This document shows, in pieces, positions 7,982 through 16,919 of a stretch of 64,000 bases of DNA; the stretch's first letter is position 1; each line of letters opens with the position of its first letter. The stretch is from Candidatus Desulfarcum epimagneticum (GTDB lineage: Bacteria; Desulfobacterota; Desulfobacteria; Desulfobacterales; CR-1), in contig CAACVI010000001.1 of NCBI GenBank assembly GCA_900659855.1, positions 441,963 through 505,962 of the forward strand, given 5' to 3'. Below the pieces are notes generated by a model that worked only from the letters and a program-made list of their open reading frames with translations, was not told where the DNA came from and made no database searches. Position numbers and translations under genes: made by a program.

Positions 7982-10900
7982 TTAAGCGGACTGGTTCATG
8001 GCGCTGATCTGGGCCATGATCTGGTCGTTGTCGAATCCTTTGAGATGAATGGCTCCGGAGCGGCACGAGGCCACGCACAGTCCGCATCCTTTGCACAGAA
8101 CGGGATTGACCTGGGCCTTTCCTGTAAACGGCCCCTCCTCCAGGAAGCTCGGCGCGGAATAGGGGCACAGGGACACGCAGACCCCGCACTCGGCGCATTT
8201 GGCCGGCTCGGTTTCGGCGATGGCCCCGCTGGTGAAAATGTTTTTCCGGGAAAGAAGGGTCAGCGCCCGGGAGGCCGCCGCCTGGGCCTGGGCCACGGCT
8301 TCGTCCATCGGTTTGGGGTAATGGGCCAGGCCGCATAAAAACACCCCGTCCGTGGCGAACTCCGACGGCCCCAGTTTGGCGTGCCGCTCCACAAAGAACC
8401 CATCCTCGTTTATGGGCACCTTGAAAAACTGGGCCAGCTCCTCGTTGTCCCCGGGCACAATGGCCGAGGCCAGGGACAACAGTCCGGCGCCTTTCAGGGT
8501 CAGGATTTTTCCCAGGATGGGGTTTTTCACCGACACCTGGATTTTCCCGTCCACGATATCCACTTTGGGCTTGTCCTCCGGGGTATAGCGGATAAAGCGG
8601 ACCCCTTTGGCCCGGGCCTCTTTGTACAGCGACTCCCGCTCCCCGTATGTGCGGATGTCCCGGTAAAGAATGTATATGTTCATTTCCGGGTTGAGCTTTA
8701 AAAGCTCCAGGGCGTTTGTGAGGGAGTGGGCGCAGCAGACACGGGAGCAGTAGGGCCGCTCTTTTTCCCGGGAGCCCACGCACTGGATGAACACCGCCGA
8801 TTTCATGTCTTTGAGCGACGGGTCCTCCTCCATCAGCTTCCGGTCCAGCTCCAGGCTGGTCACAATCCGGGGATCCTCTCCGTAATGGTATTCGGAGGGT
8901 TTCAGGGCTGAGCCGCCGGTGGCGATGATGGTCACGCCGTGCTCAATGACCTCCTGGGACCCTTCGGAGGCGTCCACGGTGGATTTGAAGTTGCCCACAA
9001 ACCCCTCCACGCCCGTGAGCCGGGAGTTGAGATGGACATGAATTTTGTCGTTTCCGGACACGTCGTTTGTCAGCCGGGAGAGATTTTCCCCCACATCCTC
9101 TCCCAGGGCCGTGCGGCGCAGACTCAGCGCCTGGCCGCCCAGGCGGTCCGAACTCTCAATGATGTGGGTGTCATACCCCTGGGCTGAGAGGCTTTTGGCG
9201 ACGGTCATGCCCGCGGCCCCGCCGCCCACGATGAGGGCGGTCTGATTCACCGTCAGCTCCGTCTCCGCCAAAGGCCCCATGAGGGCGGCCTTGGACACGG
9301 CCATGCGCACCAGGTCCCTGGCCTTTTCCGTGGCCATTTCCGGGTTGTTTTTGTGAACCCAGGAGTCCTGGTTCCGGATGTTGCACATTTCAAACAGGTA
9401 CTTGTTCAGGCCCGCGTTCACCAGGGTCTCCTGGAACAGGGGCTCATGGGTCTTCGGGGTGCACGCCGCCACCACCACCCGGTTGAGCTTTTTCTCCCGG
9501 ATGATTTCCGACAGCGCGTCCTGGGTGTCCTGGGAGCATGAGTACAGGTTGTCCGCCGCGTATTCCACGTACGGCAGGGTGGCCGCGTATTCCGCCACCG
9601 ACGGCACGTCCACCACGCCGGCGATGTTGATGCCGCACTTGCACACAAACACCCCGACCCGGGGCCGCTGCCCTGAGATGTCGGTTTCCGCGATTTTTTC
9701 AGGCGCGTGGGTCAGTGAGTTCCGGGCCGGCGCCAGTATTTCCCCGGCGGCCATGGCCGCGGCGCTGGAATCCACCACGGACTGGGGGATGTCTCTGGGG
9801 CCCAGAAAGGCCCCGCACGCGAACACGCCCTTCCGGGACGTCTGGGTGGGGGCGAAGGAGGTCGCTTTGCAGAAATTCCCCTTTGTCAGCTCAACGCCCA
9901 TATCCCCGGCCAGATTCGCCACCTCGGGCGGCGTCTCGAAGCCCACGGACAGAACCGCCAGGCTGAAGCGCTCCTTTTTCACGGCGCCGTCGGGCTCGGA
10001 GTAATGAATGATCACATCCTGGGTTTCGGGGTCCTCGGTGATTTTGGAGACCCGGGTCCGGACAAAGCGGACTCCCTCGTCCTGGGCCCGGTTGTAGTAT
10101 TTTTCAAAATCCTTTCCGTGGGTCCGGATGTCCATGAAAAATATCGAGGCGTCCATATCGGAGGCGGCGTGCTCCTTGGCGATGATGGCCTCTTTGATGG
10201 CGTACATGCAGCACACCGACGAGCAGTATTCGTGGTCGCAGTGGTGGATGTCCCGGGACCCCACGCACTGGAGGAACGCGATTTTTTCAGGCTCGGCCTG
10301 GTCCGAGGGCCGGACCAGGTGGCCATGAAAGGGCCCGGTGGCGCTGAGGATCCGCTCGAACTCCATGGCGGTCACCACGTTGTCGCAGTCTTTATAATGG
10401 TAGTAGTCTTCCAGCTTCGAGGGGTCAAACGCCTTAAAGCCCGGGGACAGAACCACCGCGCCCACATGAACGTCCTCTTCGACTTCCTTTTGATCAAAAT
10501 CCACAGCCTCGGTGGGGCAGATTTTTTTGCAGGCGCCGCATTTTCCATTTTTGTTCAGGTAGATGCAGTTCTCCCCGTCGATTCGGTACTTGAGGGGAAC
10601 CGCCTGGGCGTACTCCACGTAGGCGGCTTTTCGCTGGGCCAGGCCCTCGTTGTACGTGTCCACGACTTTTTTCGGGCATTTTTCGGCGCACGCCCCGCAG
10701 CCGATGCATTTGGACTCGTCAATGTACCGGGGGCTTTTCAGGACCTTCACCGTGAAGTTTCCTTCTTCGCCCTCTATGCTTTTGATTTCGCTTAACGTTC
10801 TCAGCTCTATGTTCAGATGCCGGCCGACCTCGACCAGTTTAGGAGAGATAATTCACATTGCGCAGTCGTTGGTCGGGAACGTCTTGTCCAGCTGGGCCAT

Positions 10901-11032
10901 GACCCCGCCGATGGAAGGACCCTTTTCGACCAGATGCACATAATATCCCGAATCGGCGAGGTCCAGGGCCGCCTGCATGCCCGTGATCCCCCCCCCGACC
11001 ACCATGACGGATCCGATTGTATCTTTTGACAT
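7982..11032 (-). CDS. hdrA: HdrA-like FAD/iron-sulfur bifurcation subunit, selenoprotein (in-frame UGA = Sec60)
   Basis: HdrA carries the FAD that bifurcates electrons in heterodisulfide-reductase complexes. Read through a TGA at 10853-10855, the gene is 1016 residues. The part before the TGA has the FAD motif VVGGGITGM (11-19) and ends FPTNDCAM; the part after begins [12 protein letters not shown], so the TGA takes the place of the conserved cysteine that binds a [4Fe-4S] cluster near the flavin. Downstream are ferredoxin motifs [12 protein letters not shown] near 110 and CGACKKICP near 165, a second nucleotide-binding motif VGGGAAGM near 600, and C-terminal [12 protein letters not shown] and [11 protein letters not shown]. 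It is the long two-flavin form. It is the first gene of the flx operon; hdrB and hdrC are absent. Confidence 0.9.
10820..10855 (-). promoter_or_regulatory. UGA selenocysteine codon and SECIS-like hairpin of hdrA
   Basis: The UGA is at 10853-10855. After 15 bases comes a stem CTGGTC / GGCCGG (10832-10837 with 10820-10825, including two G-U pairs) closing the loop GAGGTC. A GG-U containing apical loop at this distance is typical of bacterial SECIS hairpins such as that of formate dehydrogenase mRNA. Confidence 0.75.
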
Positions 11033-11123
11033 CAGTTTCTGCTCCTAAGTTATATAATAGTAAACATTATGGGATGGAGGCAAAGACAGGCCCCGCCTCT
11101 TTTTTTCATTGAAACAAACTGTA

Positions 11124-11152
11124 TAAATATAAACTGGGAAAGGGGTTGTCAA
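11124..11152 (-). promoter_or_regulatory. Promoter of the hdrA-flx operon
   Basis: TTGACA (11147-11152), a 17-base spacer and TATTTA (11124-11129) lie on the minus strand about 90 bases before the hdrA start. They are in the divergent gap shared with miaA. No clear operator was seen. Confidence 0.6.
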
Positions 11153-11183
11153 CAGAAAATCTTCATATTATACATAGACGATT

Positions 11184-12140
11184 ATGAAAGATGAGCCCAT
11201 GATTTCCCCCGGAACAGAAAAAAAACCGCCCCGGATCATTGTGGTGTGCGGCCCCACCGGGGTGGGAAAAACATCCGACGCCATTGAGATGGCGGAAAGA
11301 ATCGGCGGCGAGATCATCGGCGCCGACTCCATGCAGATCTATAAATTCATGAATATCGGGACCGCCAAGCCGACTCCGGAGGAGCGGGCCCGGGTCCGGC
11401 ACCACATGGTGGATATCGTGTTTCCGGATGGGGATTTTGACGCCGCGCGTTTCGCCCGTCAGGCGGACCGGGCGGCAAAGGCCGTTTTGGAAAAAAACCG
11501 GGTCCCCATCGTGGCCGGGGGAACCGGGTTTTATATCAAGGCCCTTTTGTCCGGCCTGTTTGACGCGGGGCCCGCCGACCCCGGCGCGCGGGACGCGGTC
11601 AAAAGGGAGCTTCGGGAAAACGGGCCCGGGTTTCTTCATGACAAACTGGCCCGCGTCGATCCCGAGGCCGCGAAACGGATTCATCCCAACGACGTGTTTC
11701 GAACCTCCCGGGCTCTGGAGGTGTTTTACGCCTCGGGCCGGCCCATCACCGAAAGACAAAAGGCCCACGCCTTCGGGGACCGGCGTTTTGACGCGCTGAA
11801 GATCGGCCTGAATATGGACCGGGAAAAGCTCTACGACCGGATCAACCGCCGGGTGGACGCCATGATGGCGTCTGGGTTTCCCGAAGAGGTCCGGGGTCTT
11901 TTCGACATGGGCTACCGGGAGGACCTTAAATCCATGCGCGCCATCGGGTACCGCCACATGGCCGATTTCATCGCCGGGCGCGTCTCCGAATCCGAGGCTG
12001 TGGAGACCATGAAAAGGGACACAAGGCGATACGCCAAAACCCAGCTCACCTGGTTTAAAAAGGACCCCGGCGTCATCTGGACCGGGCCCGGGGGCGTGGC
12101 GGGTCTGGAGACGGCTGTTCGGCGGCATCTGGACCGGTAG
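11184..12140 (+). CDS. miaA: tRNA dimethylallyltransferase MiaA
   Basis: MiaA transfers a dimethylallyl group to N6 of A37 in tRNAs that read codons starting with U. The 318-residue protein has the P-loop GPTGVGKTS near 23-31, the GADSMQIY motif, the AGGTGFYIKAL segment and the RRYAKTQLTWFKKD stretch near the C-terminus, all standard. It is divergent from hdrA. The first ATG (11184) is used; a second in-frame ATG five codons on is also possible. Length fits the family. Confidence 0.96.
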   Translation: MKDEPMISPGTEKKPPRIIVVCGPTGVGKTSDAIEMAERIGGEIIGADSMQIYKFMNIGTAKPTPEERARVRHHMVDIVFPDGDFDAARFARQADRAAKAVLEKNRVPIVAGGTGFYIKALLSGLFDAGPADPGARDAVKRELRENGPGFLHDKLARVDPEAAKRIHPNDVFRTSRALEVFYASGRPITERQKAHAFGDRRFDALKIGLNMDREKLYDRINRRVDAMMASGFPEEVRGLFDMGYREDLKSMRAIGYRHMADFIAGRVSESEAVETMKRDTRRYAKTQLTWFKKDPGVIWTGPGGVAGLETAVRRHLDR

Positions 12141-12251
12141 GGGGCCGGGGGCTCAAGCCTTTTTTTTTGCGGTTTTTTTCTTTTTTATCCTTACAGATTT
12201 ATTCGTCTTGTCAAATTTTTTTCTGTTTTTTTATCATGCTGTCAATTTGGA

Positions 12252-12521
12252 TCAAGGGAAATAGCGGTAAATCTCGCTTCGGTGCAGACATCTGACAAAG
12301 CAGACGGTATCATCCTCAATAATAAGGCCCAGGCGATAAGCGCCGACCCTGATTCGGTAGTGGTTGCCCTGGGCCTTTAGTTTTTTGAGGTTCCGGATGG
12401 CGCGGATATCACGGGCCGCCTCAACTGCTTGGATAACCTGTCTTGCCCGTTTCATTAACTGTTTGTCGGTTTTACGTTTTTTTAAATCTTTCGCAAAACT
12501 TTTTTTAAAATCGAGAATCAC
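12252..12521 (-). CDS. RelE/ParE-family toxin
   Basis: An 89-residue basic protein with the RelE/ParE-like pattern: LKKRKTDKQLMKRARQVIQ, then KKLKAQGNHYRIRVGAYRLGLIIEDDTVCFVRCLHRSEIYRYFP, where the RIRVGxYRxG strand and the final basic/aromatic HR.EIYR are family hallmarks. RelE members cleave mRNA on the ribosome and ParE members poison gyrase; which applies is not clear. It starts with GTG and overlaps the stop of the antitoxin gene by four bases, typical of a coupled toxin-antitoxin pair. Confidence 0.8.
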   Translation of the reverse strand: MILDFKKSFAKDLKKRKTDKQLMKRARQVIQAVEAARDIRAIRNLKKLKAQGNHYRIRVGAYRLGLIIEDDTVCFVRCLHRSEIYRYFP

Positions 12522-12724
12522 GACCGGCCTTCCAGTATGTCAAAGACTTCCTGCCGGGTCGCTTTTCCAGATCCCCGGCCTTCCCGGATGGCGAGATTTA
12601 AGGCAATGTCTTCTATGGCTTCCACGACAATATCATGGAACAGGCTTTGCTTTTCTTCGATCATTTCCGCAAGCGCTTCTTTAAAGACTTGTTTAAGGCG
12701 GCCTTCATCCATTACGGTTTGCAT
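12518..12724 (-). CDS. Antitoxin partner of the RelE/ParE toxin
   Basis: A 68-residue mostly helical, acidic protein, MQTVMDEGRLKQVFKEALAE at its start and a C-terminal GSGKATRQEVFDILEG. It resembles small antitoxins found before RelE-type toxins, but no DNA-binding fold is obvious. The ATG at 12724 is chosen because AAAGGAGAGACC stands directly before it; an upstream in-frame ATG at 12745 lacks such a site. Its stop overlaps the toxin GTG. Function is inferred from the pairing. Confidence 0.72.
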   Translation of the reverse strand: MQTVMDEGRLKQVFKEALAEMIEEKQSLFHDIVVEAIEDIALNLAIREGRGSGKATRQEVFDILEGRS

Positions 12725-12800
12725 GGTCTCTCCTTTTTTTATCATTCCCTCAATCTCTTGACATCTTTTTGAAATTGCCTGGTTCTGCGAAGCGGATATT

Positions 12801-12971
12801 TCACTTCAGCAAATCCTCTCGCAACTCATCCATCGTATTAAAAACCGGCATATCTTTTTTGTTTTCCGAAAGCGCGTCTAAAGTGATTTTATTCGGGATT
12901 TTCAAATAATGCCGTATTTCTTCATCCATGAAGCGGAGATCACACGTGTTCAGACCGCCGGATTTCATCAT
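12801..12971 (-). pseudogene. Probable RelB/DinJ antitoxin fragment (56-codon ORF)
   Basis: The last 32 codons read IPNKITLDALSENKKDMPVF then NTMDELREDLLK, which resembles the C-terminus of RelB/DinJ antitoxins (IPNxETLxAM...FDSVEELxxDL). The N-terminal ribbon-helix-helix part is missing; the preceding residues (MMKSGGLNTCDLRF...) show no match and begin where nupC ends. It therefore looks like a leftover of a second toxin-antitoxin pair, cut off by the nupC gene. It could still be expressed as a short peptide. Confidence 0.5.
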
Positions 12972-14275
12972 CCCCCCAGAAGAATGGAGCCGTCGTTTGT
13001 GTAAAAAAGCCCGGCCATGCATCCGGTCATCAGGCAGGCCAGGGTGGCGGCGGCCAGCGCCCGCAGGCCCGCCGCGCTGATGTCCCGGGTCCGCTCCGGG
13101 GCCAGGGCCGCGGCCCCGCCCACGAATATGGACATGGAGGCGATGTGGGAAAACCCGCACAGGGCGTAGGCGGCGATGACGGCCGAGCGGGGATGGACGA
13201 TGGCGTTTTCGCGGATGGCCCCGGCCAGGTCCCCGTAGGCGGCCAGCTCGGTGATGATGGTCCGGCTTCCCACGATTTTCGACACCGCCAGGGCGTCTTC
13301 AGGGGGAACCCCCATGATCAGAACAAAGGGGTAGGCGACCCATCCCATGATGGTTTTCAGCGACAGCTCGCCCCCCATGCCCAGCCATCCGCCCGCGTGT
13401 CCCCATCCCCAGCCGAGAAGGCTGTCCGCCAGGGCCGCCAGACCCAGAACGGCGACGAGAAGCGCCACGATGCCCACGACGAGCCTCACCCCCGAGTTCG
13501 CGCCGGAGATGACGGCGGCGAACACATTGTCCTCTTTTTCCGCGTGAATCCGGGCCGCTTTTCCCAGGGTTTCGGGCGTTTCGGTTTCGGGCATGAGAAT
13601 TTTGGACATGACCACGGCCGCCGGGGCCGAGAGGATGGACGCCGATATCAGGTGACCGGCGATGGCGGGGAACACGTCTCGCAGAAACAGAACGTATATT
13701 AAAAGGACGTTGGAGGCCACGGTGGCCATGCCCGCCGTCAGAACCAGGCACAGCTCGGAGCGGGTCATCCGGCGGATGTGGGGGCGGATGGCCAGCATGG
13801 ACTCCACGCCCACAAAGATGTTGCTGGAAACCGCCACAGCCTCGGCGCCGGAGATTTTCATGAGCCGGGAAAACAGGCGTCCGAAAAGGCGGATGACGGC
13901 CTGCATGATTCCGTAAAAATAAAGGATCGAGATCAGGGCCGAAAAGAACAGGATCGTGGGAAGGCCCTGGAAGGCCAGGATAAAGCCGAACTGGGGTTTG
14001 GACGCCTCGAAGGGCGCGGGGCCGCCGCTTAGGTACCCGAAACAGAACCGGGCCCCGGCCATGGCCGAGGCGAGCAGGCTGTTGGTGATGTCGTTTAACG
14101 TCAGAAACAGGCCCCGGCTGGCCGGCGCCAGGAAGACCACGGCGGCCAGGGCCGCCTGAAGGCCGACCCCCCAGGCGATGGTTTTGAAATTCAGGCGTCG
14201 GGGATGGGTGGAAAAAAGCCATGCGACGCCCATCAGGGCGAACGCGCCGGCCAGACTGATGAGATGATAAGTCAT
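12968..14275 (-). CDS. Concentrative nucleoside transporter (CNT/NupC family)
   Basis: A 435-residue polytopic inner-membrane protein. The family marks are visible: FGFILAFQGLPTILFFSALISILYFYG with the re-entrant loop, GVESMLAIRPHIRRMTRSEL, and the C-terminal NAIVHPRSAVIAAYALCGFSHIASM region. CNT proteins import nucleosides with Na+ or H+. About ten hydrophobic segments can be counted. Its last codons overlap the start of the RelB-like fragment. No purine or pyrimidine salvage gene is adjacent, so the substrate is open. Confidence 0.9.
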   Translation of the reverse strand: MTYHLISLAGAFALMGVAWLFSTHPRRLNFKTIAWGVGLQAALAAVVFLAPASRGLFLTLNDITNSLLASAMAGARFCFGYLSGGPAPFEASKPQFGFILAFQGLPTILFFSALISILYFYGIMQAVIRLFGRLFSRLMKISGAEAVAVSSNIFVGVESMLAIRPHIRRMTRSELCLVLTAGMATVASNVLLIYVLFLRDVFPAIAGHLISASILSAPAAVVMSKILMPETETPETLGKAARIHAEKEDNVFAAVISGANSGVRLVVGIVALLVAVLGLAALADSLLGWGWGHAGGWLGMGGELSLKTIMGWVAYPFVLIMGVPPEDALAVSKIVGSRTIITELAAYGDLAGAIRENAIVHPRSAVIAAYALCGFSHIASMSIFVGGAAALAPERTRDISAAGLRALAAATLACLMTGCMAGLFYTNDGSILLGG

Positions 14276-14400
14276 GGTTTTGGCCCTCCCTTTTTTGACC
14301 GGACCCGGCCCCGCCGCTGTTTCGGGCGGGCCGGGTTTGGAATGGTTTCAGTCAATGGTTTAAAATGGCGCCTGGGCGCGCTCAAGTCAATTATAAAGTT

Positions 14401-14490
14401 GATGGCGTCGTAAAAAATCCGATCTACTGCGTTCCGGGACTTTTTTACGAGTTTATCAAAGTGGACGGCGCCGTAAAAAATGCGTCGCAG
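14401..14490. repeat. Repeat family A copy upstream of rplM
   Basis: GATGGCGTCGTAAAAAATCC (14401) with CGATCTACTGCGTTCC is followed by TTTTTTACGAGTTTATCAAA and by GGACGGCGCCGTAAAAAATG, so end motifs of the family occur twice. It occupies the 344-base gap between nupC and rplM with the 9-bp tandem repeat and the rplM promoter. Confidence 0.8.
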
Positions 14491-14502
14491 CGGTTTTTGA
14501 TG

Positions 14503-14550
14503 AACTCAACAAACCCTATAAACCCAACGAACTCTACAAACTCAAAAAAC
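14503..14550. repeat. Degenerate 9-bp tandem repeat
   Basis: About five units close to AACTCAACA / AACCCAACG / AACTCTACA in a row. The same sequence type recurs on the opposite strand at 49449-49486. It is not part of rplM, which starts at 14620. Confidence 0.75.
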
Positions 14551-14556
14551 TTTTTC

Positions 14557-14585
14557 TTGACAGGGAGCGGTTTTTTCATTACAAA
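14557..14585 (+). promoter_or_regulatory. Promoter of rplM-rpsI
   Basis: TTGACA (14557-14562), a 17-base spacer and TACAAA (14580-14585) precede rplM by about 35 bases, leaving a short leader. Confidence 0.6.
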
Positions 14586-14619
14586 TAGCCTTTTTATAAA
14601 AACACATGAGGTTAACCAC

Positions 14620-15057
14620 ATGAAAAAACAGACATACAGCGCGAAAAAATCCGACAACCCCAACGTGTGGCGCATGGTGGACGCGGACGGGGCCGTCCTG
14701 GGAAGGCTCGCCTCCCAGGTGGCGGCCCGTTTGAGGGGGAAACACAACCCCCTTTTTACCCCCCATGTGGACACAGGCGACAGCGTGGTGGTGATCAACG
14801 CCGAAAAGATTGTGCTGACCGGCGGAAAATGGGATAAAAAACAGTACCACCGGCACAGCGGATATATCGGCGGGCTTAAAACCATCACGGCGAAAAAACT
14901 GATGGAGAAGCGGCCCGAAGACCTCATCCGTTCCGCTGTAAAGGGCATGCTGCCGAAAAACAGGCTCGGCCGGAAGCTGTTTAAAAAGCTCAAGGTTTAC
15001 GCCGGAAGCGAGCATCCCCACGAAGCCCAGCGGCCCGAGCCGCTTTCGCTGTCTTAA
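14620..15057 (+). CDS. rplM: 50S ribosomal protein L13
   Basis: L13 binds 23S rRNA early in large-subunit assembly. The 145-residue product shows [17 protein letters not shown], the [12 protein letters not shown] segment, the [14 protein letters not shown] motif and [13 protein letters not shown]. The start at 14620 follows GAGGTTAACC and gives the standard length; the frame is open for 85 codons further upstream, but that part translates the 9-bp repeat and repeat family A and is not protein. rpsI follows after 49 bases, the universal rplM-rpsI pair. Confidence 0.97.
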   Translation: MKKQTYSAKKSDNPNVWRMVDADGAVLGRLASQVAARLRGKHNPLFTPHVDTGDSVVVINAEKIVLTGGKWDKKQYHRHSGYIGGLKTITAKKLMEKRPEDLIRSAVKGMLPKNRLGRKLFKKLKVYAGSEHPHEAQRPEPLSLS

Positions 15058-15106
15058 CCCGGAAACCTTAAAAAATCGATTGGACGACATCTTAAAGGAT
15101 TTCAAA

Positions 15107-15499
15107 GTGACCGAAAACGTTTACTACGCCACCGGCAAAAGAAAGAACGCAGTGGCCCGGACCTGGCTGACCCCGGGCGATGGAAAAATTATCATCAACG
15201 ACATGCCCGCCGAGGAGTATTTCAGGGTCCAGACCGCCTCCATGATCATGACCCAGCCCATGACCCTGACTCACACGCTGGGTAAATTCGACATCCGGGC
15301 CACCGTGCGGGGCGGGGGCGTCTCCGGCCAGGCCGGGGCCCTTCGGCACGGCATCACCAAGGCTCTGATCCTGTGGGACCCCGATCTCAGACAGGCCCTT
15401 AAAAAAGCGGGTTTTGTCAAGCGCGACCCCCGGGTCAAGGAAAGAAAAAAATACGGTCAGAAGGGCGCGCGGGCCCATTTCCAGTTCTCGAAACGATAG
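15107..15499 (+). CDS. rpsI: 30S ribosomal protein S9
   Basis: S9 sits in the head of the small subunit with its C-terminal tail near P-site tRNA. The 130-residue product shows [31 protein letters not shown] and a basic tail [20 protein letters not shown] then FSKR. The GTG at 15107 is chosen: AAAGGAT stands at the right distance and the length equals the family's. A TTG at 15080 in the same frame is less likely. Confidence 0.97.
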   Translation: MTENVYYATGKRKNAVARTWLTPGDGKIIINDMPAEEYFRVQTASMIMTQPMTLTHTLGKFDIRATVRGGGVSGQAGALRHGITKALILWDPDLRQALKKAGFVKRDPRVKERKKYGQKGARAHFQFSKR

Positions 15500-15517
15500 A
15501 CCGGCTTTTTTTAATAT

Positions 15518-15563
15518 TGATAAACTCGTAGAAAAGCACGGGACAGCGTCGTAAAAAATTCCG
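15518..15563. repeat. Repeat family A, short copy between rpsI and tatA
   Basis: GATAAACTCGTAGAAAAGCA then CGGGACAGCGTCGTAAAAAA. This is the half-element form also seen at 3918 and at the left of 20836. Confidence 0.75.
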
Positions 15564-15581
15564 CCCGAAAGGACGTCCACT

Positions 15582-15947
15582 ATGTTCGGCATCGGCATGC
15601 CTGAAATGATTATGATCCTTGTGATCGCGCTGATTGTCATCGGGCCGAAAAAACTGCCCGATCTGGCAAAATCCCTGGGACGCGCCATGGGAGAGTTTAA
15701 ACGGGCCACAAGCGATTTAAAAGCGTCCATTGATCTGGAGGGGGATATCAAAGGCGTTGAGGACGGCCCCGGGTTCCCGGACGGCTCCCCGAAATCTCCG
15801 GACTCCGAACCCCTGGAAAATGAGGACGGGGACGACGCCGAAGAGGATTCCGGAGCCGCGGGCGAAGACGAGGCGAAAACTCCCCCTGAAACGGCCCCCC
15901 GCAAAACCGGCGGGGCCGATCCCGGAAGCATGACCGGCAATGGATGA
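15582..15947 (+). CDS. tatA: Sec-independent protein translocase subunit TatA/TatB
   Basis: A 121-residue protein with one N-terminal membrane helix (MFGIGMPEMIMILVIALIVI), the GPKKLP hinge, an amphipathic helix to about residue 50 and a long acidic, low-complexity tail. TatA multimerises to form the export path and TatB works with TatC in signal-peptide recognition; the family form cannot be separated with certainty here, and a single TatA/B may do both. Its stop overlaps the tatC start by eight bases. The Tat-exported metallophosphoesterase at 40239 would be a client. Confidence 0.85.
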   Translation: MFGIGMPEMIMILVIALIVIGPKKLPDLAKSLGRAMGEFKRATSDLKASIDLEGDIKGVEDGPGFPDGSPKSPDSEPLENEDGDDAEEDSGAAGEDEAKTPPETAPRKTGGADPGSMTGNG

Positions 15948-16725
15948 AGAATCGAAACTTCCTTTCACCTCCCACCTGGATGAGCTGAGAAAAAGGCTCA
16001 TCGTGTGCTTTGTCGCGGTGGGCGTGGGCTTTGCCGCCTCCTATTTCTTCAAAGAGATCCTTTTCGAGATTCTCATGACGCCTCTCAAAGAGGCCCTCAA
16101 CCCCGGGGACACCCTGATTTTCACCGGCCTTCCCGAGGCGTTTTTCACCTACCTGAAAGTGGCTTTCCTGTCGGGCCTGATCCTGGCCGCCCCCGTCATT
16201 TTGTACGAATTCTGGATGTTTGTGGCGCCCGGCCTGTACAAAAACGAGCGGCGCGCCCTGATCCCCATCGTGATCCTGTCGTCCTTTTTTTTCGTGGGCG
16301 GCGCCCTGTTCGGCTATTTCGTGGTGTTTCCCTTCGGCTTTCGGTTTTTCCTGGGATTCGCCACTGAAATCATCCGGCCCATGCCGTCCATGCGGGAATA
16401 TTTAAGCTTCGCATCCCGGCTCCTTCTGGCCTTCGGCCTGGTGTTTGAGCTTCCCCTCGTCCTGACGTTCTTTGTCCGAATGGGCATTGTGTCCATCGAC
16501 TTTTTAAAGCGAAACCGGAAATACGCCCTGCTGATTTTTTTCGCCGGCGCGGCCATTCTGACGCCTCCTGACGTGGTCACCCAGGTCATGATGGCCGGCC
16601 CCCTCATGGCGCTGTACGAAATCAGCATCATCGGCGCGAAGGTGTTCGGGGGGAAAAAAGGAGCCGGAAAGGACGAAAAAAAAGAAAAAAGCGATGACGG
16701 AGGAGAAAAAGAGCCCCCGGATTAA
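15940..16725 (+). CDS. tatC: Sec-independent protein translocase TatC
   Basis: TatC is the six-helix inner-membrane receptor for twin-arginine signal peptides. The 261-residue product has the N-terminal FTSHLDELRKRLIV motif, the FVAPGLYKNERR loop, and LVLTFFVRMGIV / RKYALLIFFAGAAILTPPD segments, all family hallmarks. The C-terminus is an extra lysine/glutamate-rich tail of about 25 residues. It overlaps tatA, indicating coupled translation. Confidence 0.96.
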   Translation: MDEESKLPFTSHLDELRKRLIVCFVAVGVGFAASYFFKEILFEILMTPLKEALNPGDTLIFTGLPEAFFTYLKVAFLSGLILAAPVILYEFWMFVAPGLYKNERRALIPIVILSSFFFVGGALFGYFVVFPFGFRFFLGFATEIIRPMPSMREYLSFASRLLLAFGLVFELPLVLTFFVRMGIVSIDFLKRNRKYALLIFFAGAAILTPPDVVTQVMMAGPLMALYEISIIGAKVFGGKKGAGKDEKKEKSDDGGEKEPPD

Positions 16726-16743
16726 AAAACCCCGGTTTTGCCA

Positions 16744-16772
16744 TTGACAGAACCATTTTCGCCTGTTAAGAG
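16744..16772 (+). promoter_or_regulatory. Putative promoter of the cytochrome c3 gene
   Basis: TTGACA (16744-16749) with a weak -10 (TTAAGA or TAAGAG) 16-17 bases on. It leaves a leader of about 140 bases that contains small GC-rich inverted repeats of unknown role. Confidence 0.45.
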
Positions 16773-16919
16773 AGACGATGGCGCCTGACAGGTTTGTCTG
16801 ATTTGGCCGGGCTTGGAATGGGCCTGCCGGAACGGACTTGCGCCGGCGGGAAAAAAATTAGCGGGTTTTGAATTTTTTTAAAACAAAGGTTCATGAAAAA
16901 AAGGAGGGAATCACAATCC

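Noticed and set aside
12141..12251. T-rich stretch after miaA as a strong terminator
   Set aside because: Only a very short GGCT/AGCC stem precedes the T run, so it was not listed as a feature.
14365..14619. An 85-residue N-terminal extension of ribosomal protein L13
   Set aside because: It translates repeat family A and the 9-bp tandem repeat; the ATG at 14620 has a ribosome site and gives the standard length.
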